DNA of 64,000 bases from DASSUW01 sp963774155 (lineage in GTDB: Bacteria; Actinomycetota; Thermoleophilia; Solirubrobacterales; Solirubrobacteraceae), in NCBI GenBank assembly GCA_963774155.1, contig CAVZDW010000010.1, positions 744,001-808,000 of the forward strand, written 5' to 3'. Both the position numbers and the translations under genes were made by a program. Numbering within the stretch: the first letter of the stretch is position 1; each line of letters opens with the position of its first letter. The notes below the pieces were generated by a model. That model did not search any database, was not told where the DNA came from, and was given only the letters and a program-made list of their open reading frames with translations. This document shows positions 40,860 to 48,803 of the stretch, one piece after another.

Positions 40860-42769
40860 GTCTCGGTCTCCCTCTCGGCGGGCGCCCCCGCGGGCTGTTT
40901 CTCACGTGCCTCGGCGGGCGACTGGAAGATGCCGTGCTGGGCGCCCGGCACGCCGTACTCGTACGGGCCGCCGACGACCAGCGGCACGTTGTCGAAGTTG
41001 AAGATCGGCGGGGGCGAGGAGACCTGCCACTCGAGCGTGAGCGCCCGCCAGGGGTTGGCCGGGGCGCGCGGGCCGCCGCGCCAGGAAGCGACCATGTTGT
41101 AGACGAAGACCAGCGTCGCGAGCCCGAGCAGGAAGGAGCTCAGCGTGATCATCAGGTTCCACGTCGCGAACTGGTCCGGGTAGTCGGCCACGCGGCGCGG
41201 CATGCCCTGGACGCCGATGAGGTGCATCGGGCCGAAGGTCAGGTTGAAGCCGATGAACGTCATCCAGAAGTGCAGCTTCCCGAGCTTCTCGTCGAACATC
41301 CGGCCCGTCATCTTCGGGAACCAGTAGTAGACGCCGGCGAAGATCGTGAACAGCGAGCCGCCGTAGAGCACGTAATGGATGTGGGCGACGATGAAGTACG
41401 TGTCGCTCACGTGGATGGTCAGCGGCACCATCGCCAGCATCACGCCGGAGATGCCGCCGAGCGTGAACATCGTCAGGAAGCCGAGCGCGAAGAGCATCGG
41501 CGTGTCGAGGTGGATCACGCCGCGCCACAGCGTGGCCAGCCACGAGAAGATCTTGATGCCGGTCGGGACGGCGATGATCGCCGTGGTGACCATCATCGGG
41601 ATCCGGATCCACGACTGCATGCCGGAGACGAACATGTGGTGCGCCCAGACCGTGAACCCGAGCAGCACGATGGCCAGCAGCGAGAAGGCCATCATCCGGT
41701 AGCCGAAGATGGGTTTCCTGGCCTTCACCGAGATGACCTCGGAGATGATCCCGAAGCCCGGCAGCATCATGATGTAGACGGCCGGGTGGGAGTAGAACCA
41801 GAAGACGTGCTGGTACATCAGCACGTCGCCGTCGCGGCTCGGCCGGAAGAAGTTGAAGCCGAGCGCGTAGTCGAAGAGCACGAAGAACTGCGACGCGGCG
41901 ATGAACGGCGTGGCGATGACGACCAGCAGCGAGGTCGAGAAGTTCGCCCACACGAGCAGCGGCATGCGCCAGAACGACATGCCGGGCGCCCGCATCGTGA
42001 CGATCGTCACGAGGAAGTTCAGGGCGGTCGCGATCGAGGACGCGCCCGCGAACTGCACGCCGATCGTGAAGAACATCTGCCCGATGGGCACGTCGGTCGA
42101 GAGCGGCGCGTAGGCCGTCCAGCCCGTGGCGAACGAGCCGCCCGGGGCGAAGAACGACGCCGTCATCATGATGCCGGCGACCGGCAGCATCCAGTACGAC
42201 AGCGCGTTCAGCCGCGGGAACGCCATGTCCGGCGCGCCGATCATCAGCGGCAGCACATAGTTCGCCAGCCCGGCGAAGACCGGGATGATGAACAGGAAGA
42301 TCATCAGCGACGCGTGGACGCTGAACAGCCCGTTGTAGGCGTTCGTGTTCACGAACTGCATGCCCGGCGCCGCCAGCTCGGCCCGCACGATCATCGCCAG
42401 CAGGCCGCCGACGAGCATGAAGAAGAAGGACGTGACGACGTACTGGATCCCGATCACCTTGTGATCGGTGTTGACCCGGAAGTAGTCCTTCCACGACGTC
42501 GCGCCGTGGCTCGAGTGGTCCTCCGGCAGCGTCGGCTTGCCGGTCGCGTAGTAGAACCAGTACGTAAAGGCGCCGATCCCGACCAGGAAGGCGAGCGACC
42601 CGACGAAGAGCGACAGGAGCAGGATCGCGTTCTGCGCCTTGGTCGTCAGCCCGCCGTCGAAGCTCTCGAACCCGTACGCGGCGCGCACGACGAGAACGAT
42701 GGCGGCCGACAGCAGCACGCCGAGCACGAAGTACACGCCGCCGCGCTTGAGCCCCGGGGCCGGCATCAA
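40856..42769 (-). CDS. ctaD: Cytochrome c oxidase subunit I, A2-type (caa3)
   Basis: 637 residues, with two extra N-terminal helices before the usual twelve. Haem/copper ligands are in FSVHASLMIFLF, WFYSHPAVYIMMLPGFGI, WAHHMFVSGM and VAHIHYVLYGG. The catalytic motif reads YSHPAVY instead of GHPEVY, the replacement that defines A2-type haem-copper oxidases, which use the Tyr-Ser pair in the D proton channel. It reduces oxygen to water and pumps protons. It overlaps ctaC (ATGA) and the stress-protein-like gene. A second, A1-type subunit I lies at 52029. Confidence 0.95.
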   Translation of the reverse strand: MMPAPGLKRGGVYFVLGVLLSAAIVLVVRAAYGFESFDGGLTTKAQNAILLLSLFVGSLAFLVGIGAFTYWFYYATGKPTLPEDHSSHGATSWKDYFRVNTDHKVIGIQYVVTSFFFMLVGGLLAMIVRAELAAPGMQFVNTNAYNGLFSVHASLMIFLFIIPVFAGLANYVLPLMIGAPDMAFPRLNALSYWMLPVAGIMMTASFFAPGGSFATGWTAYAPLSTDVPIGQMFFTIGVQFAGASSIATALNFLVTIVTMRAPGMSFWRMPLLVWANFSTSLLVVIATPFIAASQFFVLFDYALGFNFFRPSRDGDVLMYQHVFWFYSHPAVYIMMLPGFGIISEVISVKARKPIFGYRMMAFSLLAIVLLGFTVWAHHMFVSGMQSWIRIPMMVTTAIIAVPTGIKIFSWLATLWRGVIHLDTPMLFALGFLTMFTLGGISGVMLAMVPLTIHVSDTYFIVAHIHYVLYGGSLFTIFAGVYYWFPKMTGRMFDEKLGKLHFWMTFIGFNLTFGPMHLIGVQGMPRRVADYPDQFATWNLMITLSSFLLGLATLVFVYNMVASWRGGPRAPANPWRALTLEWQVSSPPPIFNFDNVPLVVGGPYEYGVPGAQHGIFQSPAEAREKQPAGAPAERETET

Positions 42770-43833
42770 CCTGCAACCTCCTTCAGATACGTCACCAGCG
42801 CATCCACCTGCTCGTCCGACAGGGTGTCACCGTAGCGCGGCATCAGCCCGGGTTGGAAGCCCTCGGTGATCTTCGCGTCCGGGTCCTCGATCGACTGCTT
42901 GATCTCCGCGTCGCTGAGGTCCGGGATCACGTCGTCGAGGTTGGGCCCCGTGGTCCCCGTCGTGCCCGCGGCGGCCAGCGTGTGGCATGAGCCGCAGGCC
43001 GTGGGCCTCGCTGCCTCGGTGAACAGCGTCTTCCCGTCCGCCTCGGCCTGGCCGCCGCCGCCGCCGGCCCCGCCGCCCGCCTCGGGCGGGTTCCGCAGCT
43101 CCTCCAGCTTGGCCTCGAAGTCGTCCGCGGTCAGCACGTGCGCGCTCTGGCGCATCGTGGAGTGCCCGAGGCCGCACAGCTCGGCGCAGACCACCGGGAA
43201 CTCGCCCATGCGGGTCGGCTTCACGCGGATGTGCGTGTCGATGCCCGGCACCGCGTCGATCTTCATGCGGAAGGCCGGCACCCAGAAGTCGTGGATGACG
43301 TCCTTGGACTGGACGGTGAAGTTGACGGGCCGGTCAATGGGCAGGTAGAGCTGCGGCGAGGCGACCTCCTTGCCGTCCTCACCCTGGTACCAGAACGTCC
43401 ACGTGAACTGCTCGCCGACGACACGGACCTGCATCGTGTTGGCCTCGGCCTTCTCGATGTCGGTCAGCACCACGTAGGCGTAGGTGCAGAGGCCGACGAG
43501 GATGATGGCCGGGATCGCCGTCCACCAGATCTCGAGCTTCGTGTTGCCGTGGATCGGCGGGCCGTCCTTGAGCTCCTCGCCCGGCCTCATCCGGAAGCGG
43601 ATGGCGCAGTAGAGGACGATCGTCTCGACCAGCACGAAGATCGGCACCGAGACGATCAGCAGGACGTCCCACAGCGTGTCGATCGGACCCGCCTGCTCGG
43701 AGGCGGGGACCGGGAACCAGTCGATCCAGAGCGCCAGCGCGATGCCCAGCACGGACACGACAGCGCCGATCAGCAGCATCTGTCGCACCTGCGCCCTGCT
43801 TTCCCGTGAGCTGACCGGGGGCTGGTCGCTCAT
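42766..43833 (-). CDS. ctaC: Cytochrome c oxidase subunit II with fused cytochrome c (caa3-type)
   Basis: 355 residues. Two N-terminal helices (about 17-37 and 58-80) precede the CuA domain, with KDVIHDFWVPAFRM and VCAELCGLGHSTM as CuA ligands. A Gly-rich linker leads to a C-terminal cytochrome c with CGSCH and an axial-Met region LMPRYGDTLSD. The fused haem marks it as a caa3 oxidase. GGAGAGGAG ribosome site before ATG 43833. TAGGAT (43866-43871, minus) is a likely -10, giving a short leader; palindromic repeat copy 3 lies just upstream of it. Confidence 0.94.
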   Translation of the reverse strand: MSDQPPVSSRESRAQVRQMLLIGAVVSVLGIALALWIDWFPVPASEQAGPIDTLWDVLLIVSVPIFVLVETIVLYCAIRFRMRPGEELKDGPPIHGNTKLEIWWTAIPAIILVGLCTYAYVVLTDIEKAEANTMQVRVVGEQFTWTFWYQGEDGKEVASPQLYLPIDRPVNFTVQSKDVIHDFWVPAFRMKIDAVPGIDTHIRVKPTRMGEFPVVCAELCGLGHSTMRQSAHVLTADDFEAKLEELRNPPEAGGGAGGGGGQAEADGKTLFTEAARPTACGSCHTLAAAGTTGTTGPNLDDVIPDLSDAEIKQSIEDPDAKITEGFQPGLMPRYGDTLSDEQVDALVTYLKEVAG

Positions 43834-43889
43834 CGGCTCCTCTCCACGCAGCCCATGGACGCGGCATCCTACGCAACCACGGTGACGGT

Positions 43890-43935
43890 GTGCGGCTTAC
43901 TCGCACTCGCAAGCTCGCGCGAGCGCCTTGATTAG
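43890..43935 (-). repeat. Palindromic repeat, copy 3 (inverted)
   Basis: Identical over all 46 bases to copy 4 at 44438-44483, in the opposite orientation. Read on the minus strand it has stem CTCGCGC, loop GAGCTTGCGA, stem GTGCGAG. It starts five bases after the AraC-like stop codon and ends upstream of the ctaC promoter. Confidence 0.75.
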
Positions 43936-43940
43936 CCTGA

Positions 43941-44324
43941 TCAGGCGGCGCGGGCGCTCAGAGCCGACGCGTTGAACGCCTCGCCGCCCGAGCGGAAGTC
44001 GGACGGCGAGAGGCCGCGGTGGCGCCGGAACGCCTTGGCGAACTGGGCGGGCTGGCGGTAGCCGACGCGGTGCGCGACCTCGCGGACCGTGAAGCGGCGC
44101 GTCGCGAGCAGCTCGGCGGCGCGATCCATGCGCACGCGGGTGAGGTAGTCGCGGAACGTGGTGTCGCCGATCTCGGCGTACGCCCGCTGGAGCTGTCGCC
44201 GAGACGACGCGACGCGGCGCGCGATGTCGTCCAGGGACAGGTCCGAGGCGTACTCGCGCTCGACGATGGCGTTGGCCTCCTCGAGGAGGCTGGCGCGCAG
44301 GCGGATGGTGGAAGGTCGCTGCAT
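43941..44324 (-). CDS. Stand-alone AraC-type HTH regulator
   Basis: 127 residues, only the DNA-binding domain. The first HTH is about residues 28-52 (LSLDDIARRVASSRRQLQRA) and the second about 79-100 (FTVREVAHRVGYRQPAQFA), ending with the AraC signature FAKAFRRHRGLSPSDFR. No ligand-binding domain is present. It is flanked by inverted, identical copies of the palindromic repeat and sits between the two halves of the oxidase locus, so it may control oxidase genes. The ribosome site is AGGAAGA. Confidence 0.85.
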   Translation of the reverse strand: MQRPSTIRLRASLLEEANAIVEREYASDLSLDDIARRVASSRRQLQRAYAEIGDTTFRDYLTRVRMDRAAELLATRRFTVREVAHRVGYRQPAQFAKAFRRHRGLSPSDFRSGGEAFNASALSARAA

Positions 44325-44369
44325 TCGTGTGTCTTCCTACGTCGTGAGGCTTCCACTTGGATCACGAAT

Positions 44370-44381
44370 GGAACCGGTTCC
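44370..44381. promoter_or_regulatory. Perfect 12-bp palindrome upstream of the AraC-like gene
   Basis: GGAACCGGTTCC lies 46 bases upstream of the AraC-like ATG, between a TTGCGG (possible -35) and TGATCC (possible -10) on the minus strand. It is a candidate operator, perhaps for autoregulation. AraC proteins more often bind direct repeats, so another dimeric regulator is also possible. Confidence 0.4.
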
Positions 44382-44437
44382 GCAACGGGGTTTGTCATGT
44401 TTGAGACGAACGCGCCAAGGTGGCAACGTTCTCTCGT

Positions 44438-44483
44438 CTAATCAAGGCGCTCGCGCGAGCTTGCGAGTGCGAGTAAGCCGCAC
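44438..44483 (+). repeat. Palindromic repeat, copy 4
   Basis: Stem CTCGCGC (44450-44456), loop GAGCTTGCGA, stem GTGCGAG (44467-44473) with one G-T pair. Left flank CTAATCAAGGCG, right flank TAAGCCGCAC. It lies between the AraC-like promoter region and the TAGACT box of the small membrane gene at 44525. Confidence 0.75.
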
Positions 44484-44524
44484 GCGGCATCATCCGCGCC
44501 TTCGGGCCTAATAGACTGCCGCGC

Positions 44525-44638
44525 ATGGACCGTCGCCTCGCGCGCCGCAACCTGCGCACCGCGCTCATCACGTCCATCATCGGGCTGCTGATGTTCGCGC
44601 TGACCTTCGTCGCCGCCCTCATGTACGTCGGATCATGA
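44525..44638 (+). CDS. 37-residue single-span membrane protein
   Basis: ATG 44525 to TGA 44638. A basic N-terminus (MDRRLARRNLRTALIT) is followed by one hydrophobic helix (SIIGLLMFALTFVAALMYV). TAGACT (44512-44517) ends 7 bases before the ATG, and the stop overlaps the next ATG (ATGA), both signs of a real gene. Charge pattern and location suggest an accessory oxidase subunit, oriented with the N-terminus inside. Confidence 0.6.
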   Translation: MDRRLARRNLRTALITSIIGLLMFALTFVAALMYVGS

Positions 44639-44874
44639 GCGCCCCGGAGGACTACACGGCTGCGCCGCCGGTGGGCGAGGAGGTCCACATGCCGGCCCCG
44701 AGCGCGCTACCGCTCATCAACGCGGCGGCGCTCGCGGTGGCCATCGTCTCGATCACCATCTCGTGGTGGATCGTCGGCGCCGCGATGATCCTCTTCCTGG
44801 CGACCACGATTCGCTGGATTCGTGACGTTCGGCGTGACATCGCCGAGCTGCCACTTGAGCATCCGCATCACTAG
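44635..44874 (+). CDS. Small membrane protein, possible oxidase subunit IV-like
   Basis: 79 residues with two adjacent hydrophobic segments (about 24-43 and 45-58, LPLINAAALAVAIVSITISW and VGAAMILFLATTI) followed by a charged tail. It is coupled to the 37-residue gene upstream. Actinobacterial oxidases have small two-helix subunits of this kind near them; the assignment rests mainly on position and topology. Confidence 0.5.
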   Translation: MSAPEDYTAAPPVGEEVHMPAPSALPLINAAALAVAIVSITISWWIVGAAMILFLATTIRWIRDVRRDIAELPLEHPHH

Positions 44875-44901
44875 CGGAGCGCTCGGCGTAATCTCTCGCG
44901 G

Positions 44902-46383
44902 GTGAAGGAGGCTGGGACCAACGTCGCGCCCGGGCTCGCGGCGGCCTACGCGGAGGCCTTCGCCTCGTTTCTCGCCGACCGCGGGGAGCGGGAGCTGGGT
45001 GCCGCCTACGACCTCGGCCGCCAGGCCGTCACCGCCCACCTGAGCGTCCTCGACCTCGCGGAGGCGCATCACGCCGCGATGCGCGCGGCGCTCGCCGACG
45101 GCGCCCGCTCGGCCGACGAGACGCTCCAGGCCGGGGCCGACTTCCTGCGCGAGAGCCTGTCGATCTTCGAGAGCGTCCACCGCGGCTACCACGAGGTGCA
45201 GGAGGTGGCGCGGCTCGAGCACGAGCACGTCGAGCAGCTGCGGGCGCTGGCCGACGCCTCGGTCGCCCTGAACTCCTCGCTGACCGTCGAGGAGATCCTC
45301 CAGCTCACGGCCGACGCGGCGCGCTCGCTGCTCGGCGTCGTGCGCGCGACGGTGGCCATCTTCGCTCCCGACCCGCGGCTGCGGCCGCTGGCCGCCACGT
45401 CGCCCCCGCTGCCCGCCGACGGCACGACCGAGCCGGCGCGGCTCACCGTCAGGCTCGTGGCCCGCGGGCGCGAGCTCGGGGTCCTCGAGGTCACCGACGC
45501 GCACGCGCGCGGCTTCAGCGCGCGTGACGACACGATCCTCACCCAGCTCGCGCAGCTCGCCTCGGTGGCGATCTCCAACGCCCAGCTCTACGAGCGCGAG
45601 CGGACGATCGCCCAGACCCTGCAGCGCTCGCTCCGCCCGGGCGCGCTCCCCGACGTCCCCGGCCTGTCGGCCGCCGTGCGCTTCCGCGCCGCAGGCGAGA
45701 GCGTCGAGCTGGGCGGCGACTTCTACGACCTCTTCCAGGCCGGCGGCGGGGCGTGGGCGGCCCTGATCGGCGACGTGCAGGGCAAAGGCCCGGACGCCGC
45801 CGCCGTCACCGCGCTCGCCCGCCACACCCTGCGGGCCGGGGCGGTGTACGAGGCGCGGCCGAGCGGGGTGCTCGCGCTCATGCACCGGGCGCTGGTCGAG
45901 CAGCGCAACGACGGGCGCTTCTGCACCGTCGCCCACGCACACCTGCGGATATCGCCCGGGCGGCTCGAGGTCGAGCTGGCCTGCGGCGGCCATCCGCTGC
46001 CGCTCGTCGTCCACGCGGACGGGCGCGTCGAGCCGGTCGGGCGGCTCGGGACGCTGCTCGGCACGGACATCGAGCCCCAGCTCTACGACGTCACCGTCGA
46101 GCTGGGGGAGGGCGACGTGCTCGTGCTCTACACCGACGGCGTCACCGAGGTCCGGCGCCGCCGCCGCGAGGTCTTCGGCCTCGCTCAGCTCACCGAGCTC
46201 CTGTCCGGCTCCGGTGGGTTGCCGCCGGACGCGGTGGCCGATCGCGTGGAGCGGGCCGTGGTCGCCGCCTCGGAAGGCCGGCTGCGGGACGACATGGCGA
46301 TCCTGGCCTTTGGACTCACCCCGAGCGGCGACGGACCTATGCTTCCGCGCCGAGTCCCTTCGACGGAGGACATTGATGGCTGA
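44902..46383 (+). CDS. rsbU: RsbU-type PP2C serine phosphatase with GAF sensor
   Basis: 493 residues. An N-terminal helical RsbU-like region (1-100; AAYAEAFASFLADRGERELG) is followed by a GAF-like domain (about 115-235) and a SpoIIE/PP2C domain (about 245-475) with LGGDFYDLF, DVQGKGPDAAAVTAL, YTDGVTEVRR and DDMAILAFGL supplying the metal ligands. It should dephosphorylate an anti-sigma antagonist or stressosome STAS protein. TAATCT (44889-44894) lies 7 bases before GTG 44902. The gene overlaps the RsbR gene by eight bases. Confidence 0.88.
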   Translation: MKEAGTNVAPGLAAAYAEAFASFLADRGERELGAAYDLGRQAVTAHLSVLDLAEAHHAAMRAALADGARSADETLQAGADFLRESLSIFESVHRGYHEVQEVARLEHEHVEQLRALADASVALNSSLTVEEILQLTADAARSLLGVVRATVAIFAPDPRLRPLAATSPPLPADGTTEPARLTVRLVARGRELGVLEVTDAHARGFSARDDTILTQLAQLASVAISNAQLYERERTIAQTLQRSLRPGALPDVPGLSAAVRFRAAGESVELGGDFYDLFQAGGGAWAALIGDVQGKGPDAAAVTALARHTLRAGAVYEARPSGVLALMHRALVEQRNDGRFCTVAHAHLRISPGRLEVELACGGHPLPLVVHADGRVEPVGRLGTLLGTDIEPQLYDVTVELGEGDVLVLYTDGVTEVRRRRREVFGLAQLTELLSGSGGLPPDAVADRVERAVVAASEGRLRDDMAILAFGLTPSGDGPMLPRRVPSTEDIDG

Positions 46384-47275
46384 ACCCACGGACGCGCCCC
46401 GCACCGACGGGCAGCGGGAGACGAATGCCGACCTGCTGACCGAGCTGGTCGCGCATCTGCGGAACAACCGGACACAGCTGCGGCAGGAGTGGGCCCGGCG
46501 GATCGGCGAAGCCCGGTTGCTCACGGCGCTGACCCAGGAGGAGATCTTCTCCGAGGCGACGTCCGTCTACGACAACTACGTCGAGGTGCTCGAGACCGGC
46601 TCGGTCGAGGCGCTGCAGGACTACGCGCGGAACCTGTCCGAGCGCATCATCCCCCGCGGCGTGGAGACCGACGAGGTCGTCGGCATCGTGCTCCTCCTGC
46701 GCGACGTGCTCGCCCGCTCGCTGTTCCAGAAGTACCAGACCGACTTCGACTACCTCAACCAGGTCCTCGACGCCTACGAGCCGGCCGCCAACCGGATCGC
46801 CAACACGGTGGCCGTCAACTTCGTGCAGGAGCGCGAGCGCGTCATCCGCCAGCAGCAGGAGGCGATCCGCGAGCTCTCGACCCCGGTCCTCCAGGTCCGC
46901 GAGCGCCTGCTCATCCTCCCGATCATCGGCGTGCTCGACGGCCAGCGGGCGCGCCAGCTCACCGAGCAGCTGCTGCGCGGGATCCGGGCCAACCGCGCCC
47001 GCGTGGTCGTGATCGACATCACCGGCGTCCCGACGATCGACTCGACGGTGGCCAACCACCTCGTGCAGACCGTCGACGCGTCGCGGCTGATGGGCGCGAG
47101 CGTGATCATCACCGGCCTCTCGCCGGAGATCGCGCAGACGCTGGTCACGCTCGGCGTGGAGCTCGGCAAGGTGAACGCGGTCGGCGACCTCCAGGGCGGC
47201 ATCGAGGAGGCCGAGCGCCTGCTCGGCTACCAGGTGTCCCTGGAAACGCCCGGGCTCGACTCGGCCTCCGTGTAG
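46376..47275 (+). CDS. rsbR: RsbR-type stressosome protein (globin-like N-domain plus STAS)
   Basis: 299 residues from ATG 46376, with a GGAGGA ribosome site five bases upstream. The N-terminal half is all-helical, like the non-haem globin turret of RsbR proteins. The C-terminal STAS domain (about 180-290) has LILPIIGVLDGQRARQL and VVIDITGVPTIDSTVANHLV. By alignment with Bacillus RsbRA, the RsbT target Thr205 corresponds to Ser in IDSTV, whereas the Thr171 position appears to be Gly (DGQRA). With RsbS it forms the stressosome core. Confidence 0.88.
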   Translation: MAEPTDAPRTDGQRETNADLLTELVAHLRNNRTQLRQEWARRIGEARLLTALTQEEIFSEATSVYDNYVEVLETGSVEALQDYARNLSERIIPRGVETDEVVGIVLLLRDVLARSLFQKYQTDFDYLNQVLDAYEPAANRIANTVAVNFVQERERVIRQQQEAIRELSTPVLQVRERLLILPIIGVLDGQRARQLTEQLLRGIRANRARVVVIDITGVPTIDSTVANHLVQTVDASRLMGASVIITGLSPEIAQTLVTLGVELGKVNAVGDLQGGIEEAERLLGYQVSLETPGLDSASV

Positions 47276-47649
47276 TGGCCGTCCCGATCCTCAAGCAGGG
47301 GCCGTTCCTCATCGCCACGATCCAGGCGGCGTTGACCGATACGGACGTGCTCCAGCTCCGGGACGACGTGATGGCGCAGGTGACCCGCCATCGCTCGCGC
47401 GGGATCATCGTCGACGTCACCGCCCTGGACGTGATGGACTCGTTCGTCTCGCGCTCGCTCCAGGGCATCTCGCGCATGACGCGCCTGCGCGGCGCCGACA
47501 CCGTCATCGTCGGCATCCAGCCCGAGGTCGCCTTCGCGATGGTCCAGCTCGGGATGTCGTTCGAGGACGTGCTGACCGCCCTCGACCTCGAGGAGGGGCT
47601 CGCGCTGCTGCAGCGGCCCCGGAAGGAGACCGGCGACGGTGGCGGCTGA
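47275..47649 (+). CDS. rsbS: RsbS-type stressosome STAS protein
   Basis: 124 residues, a single STAS domain. VPILKQGPFLIATIQAALT is the first strand pair and VTALDVMDSFVSRSLQGISR carries the conserved Ser (MDSF) equivalent to phosphorylated Ser59 of Bacillus RsbS. GIQPEVAFAMVQLGM closes the domain. The GTG start overlaps the RsbR stop by one base (TAGTG). RsbS is the scaffold partner of RsbR. Confidence 0.92.
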   Translation: MAVPILKQGPFLIATIQAALTDTDVLQLRDDVMAQVTRHRSRGIIVDVTALDVMDSFVSRSLQGISRMTRLRGADTVIVGIQPEVAFAMVQLGMSFEDVLTALDLEEGLALLQRPRKETGDGGG

Positions 47650-48070
47650 GCCGCACGAGTCGGTGATCCCGATCGAATCGGACGCCGACGTTGTGCTCGC
47701 GCGTCAGCGCGCCCGCGAGATGTCCGCGGCGCTCGAGCTCACCAGCACCGACCAGACGCTGCTCGCCACCGCGATCTCCGAGGTGGCGCGCAACATCACG
47801 ACGTACGCCGTGCGGGGCGAGGTGATCCTCTCGATGATCCGCGACGCCGCCGGGCGGCGGGGGATCCAGGTCATCGCGCGCGACGACGGGCCCGGGATCG
47901 AGAACCTCGAGCTCGCGCTCCAGGACGGCTACACGAGCGGTGGCGGTCTCGGCCTCGGGCTCCCGGGGGCACGGCGGCTCGTCCATGAGTTCGACATCGA
48001 GACGACACCCGGCCAGGGCACGAAGGTCACGCTCGTGATGTGGGAACGGGAGAGCGCTCGGGCGGCATGA
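47639..48070 (+). CDS. rsbT: RsbT-type serine kinase of the stressosome
   Basis: 143 residues from GTG 47639, overlapping RsbS by 11 bases. The GHKL ATPase boxes are present: ISEVARNITTYA (N box), DDGPGI (G1) and GGLGLGLPGARRLV (G2). RsbT phosphorylates RsbR and RsbS, leaves the complex and activates the downstream phosphatase. It is followed by the RsbX-like gene through an ATGA overlap. Confidence 0.92.
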   Translation: MAAEPHESVIPIESDADVVLARQRAREMSAALELTSTDQTLLATAISEVARNITTYAVRGEVILSMIRDAAGRRGIQVIARDDGPGIENLELALQDGYTSGGGLGLGLPGARRLVHEFDIETTPGQGTKVTLVMWERESARAA

Positions 48071-48688
48071 GCGACGCGTGGCCGCTGGTGCTCGAGCGCG
48101 GCGTGGCGGGGCTGGCGCACGAAGGGGAGGGTCGCTCCGGCGACCTCGCCGTCTTCGCGCCGTCCTCGCACGGCGGCCTGGTCGCGTGCATCGACGGGCT
48201 CGGCCACGGCGACGCCGCGGCCGACGCGGCCGAGCTGGCCGCCGAGATCCTGCGCACGTTCGTCGAGCACCCGCCGCAGCTGCTGCTGCAGCGCTGCCAC
48301 GAGGAGCTGCGGCAGACGCGCGGCGCGGTGATGACCCTCGCGTGGTTCGACCTCGACGCGCGGACCATGGCCTGGACCGGCGTCGGCAACGTCGAGGCGC
48401 GCTTCGTGCGGGCCGCCGGCGGGGCACGACGCGCGCCACGACTCGCCGGTCGTCCTCGGCGGCGTCGTGGGCTACAACCTGCCGCAGGTGCGGGTGAGCA
48501 CGCAGCCGTTGGAGCCGGGCGACGCGGTCGCCTTCGCGACCGACGGGGTGACCGCCGACTTCTCCGAGTCGCTGGCCCCTGGAGTCGCCGCGCAGGAGCT
48601 CGCGGACCGCGTGCTGGAGCGCCACGGCAAGGGCACCGACGATGCTCTGGCCGTCGTCGTGCGGTATCTCGGTCCGCCCGCCCGCTAG
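48067..48688 (+). CDS. rsbX: RsbX-type PP2C phosphatase, single frameshift
   Basis: ATG 48067 opens a small PP2C domain: CIDGLGHGDAAADAAELAAE has the metal Asp/Gly, and LAWFDLDARTMAWTGVGNVEA follows. The frame breaks in the GGGG run at 48421-48424. Deleting one G restores HDARHDSPVVLGGVVGYNLP, FATDGVTADFSE and DDALAVVVRYL to a stop at 48688. RsbX resets the stressosome by dephosphorylating RsbR and RsbS. The residues after the break are well preserved, so the shift is probably a sequence error. Confidence 0.8.
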
Positions 48689-48758
48689 TGCTGGCCGCAC
48701 CCCGTGACGGCGGTTGAAGGCTTCCTAGGACGGAAAATCCCGCACCGTCAGACGCCTG

Positions 48759-48781
48759 CGACCGCGAATGTCGGGCGGTCG
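48759..48781. promoter_or_regulatory. Inverted repeat before the MMPL gene
   Basis: CGACCGC (48759-48765) and GCGGTCG (48775-48781) are perfect complements with a nine-base spacer, 22 bases before the MMPL start. A dimeric repressor such as a TetR-type protein could bind here; no such gene is nearby. A TAGGAC at 48726-48731 lies upstream as a weak -10 candidate. Confidence 0.3.
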
Positions 48782-48803
48782 TCCCGCTGGGACGCTGCGC
48801 CCC

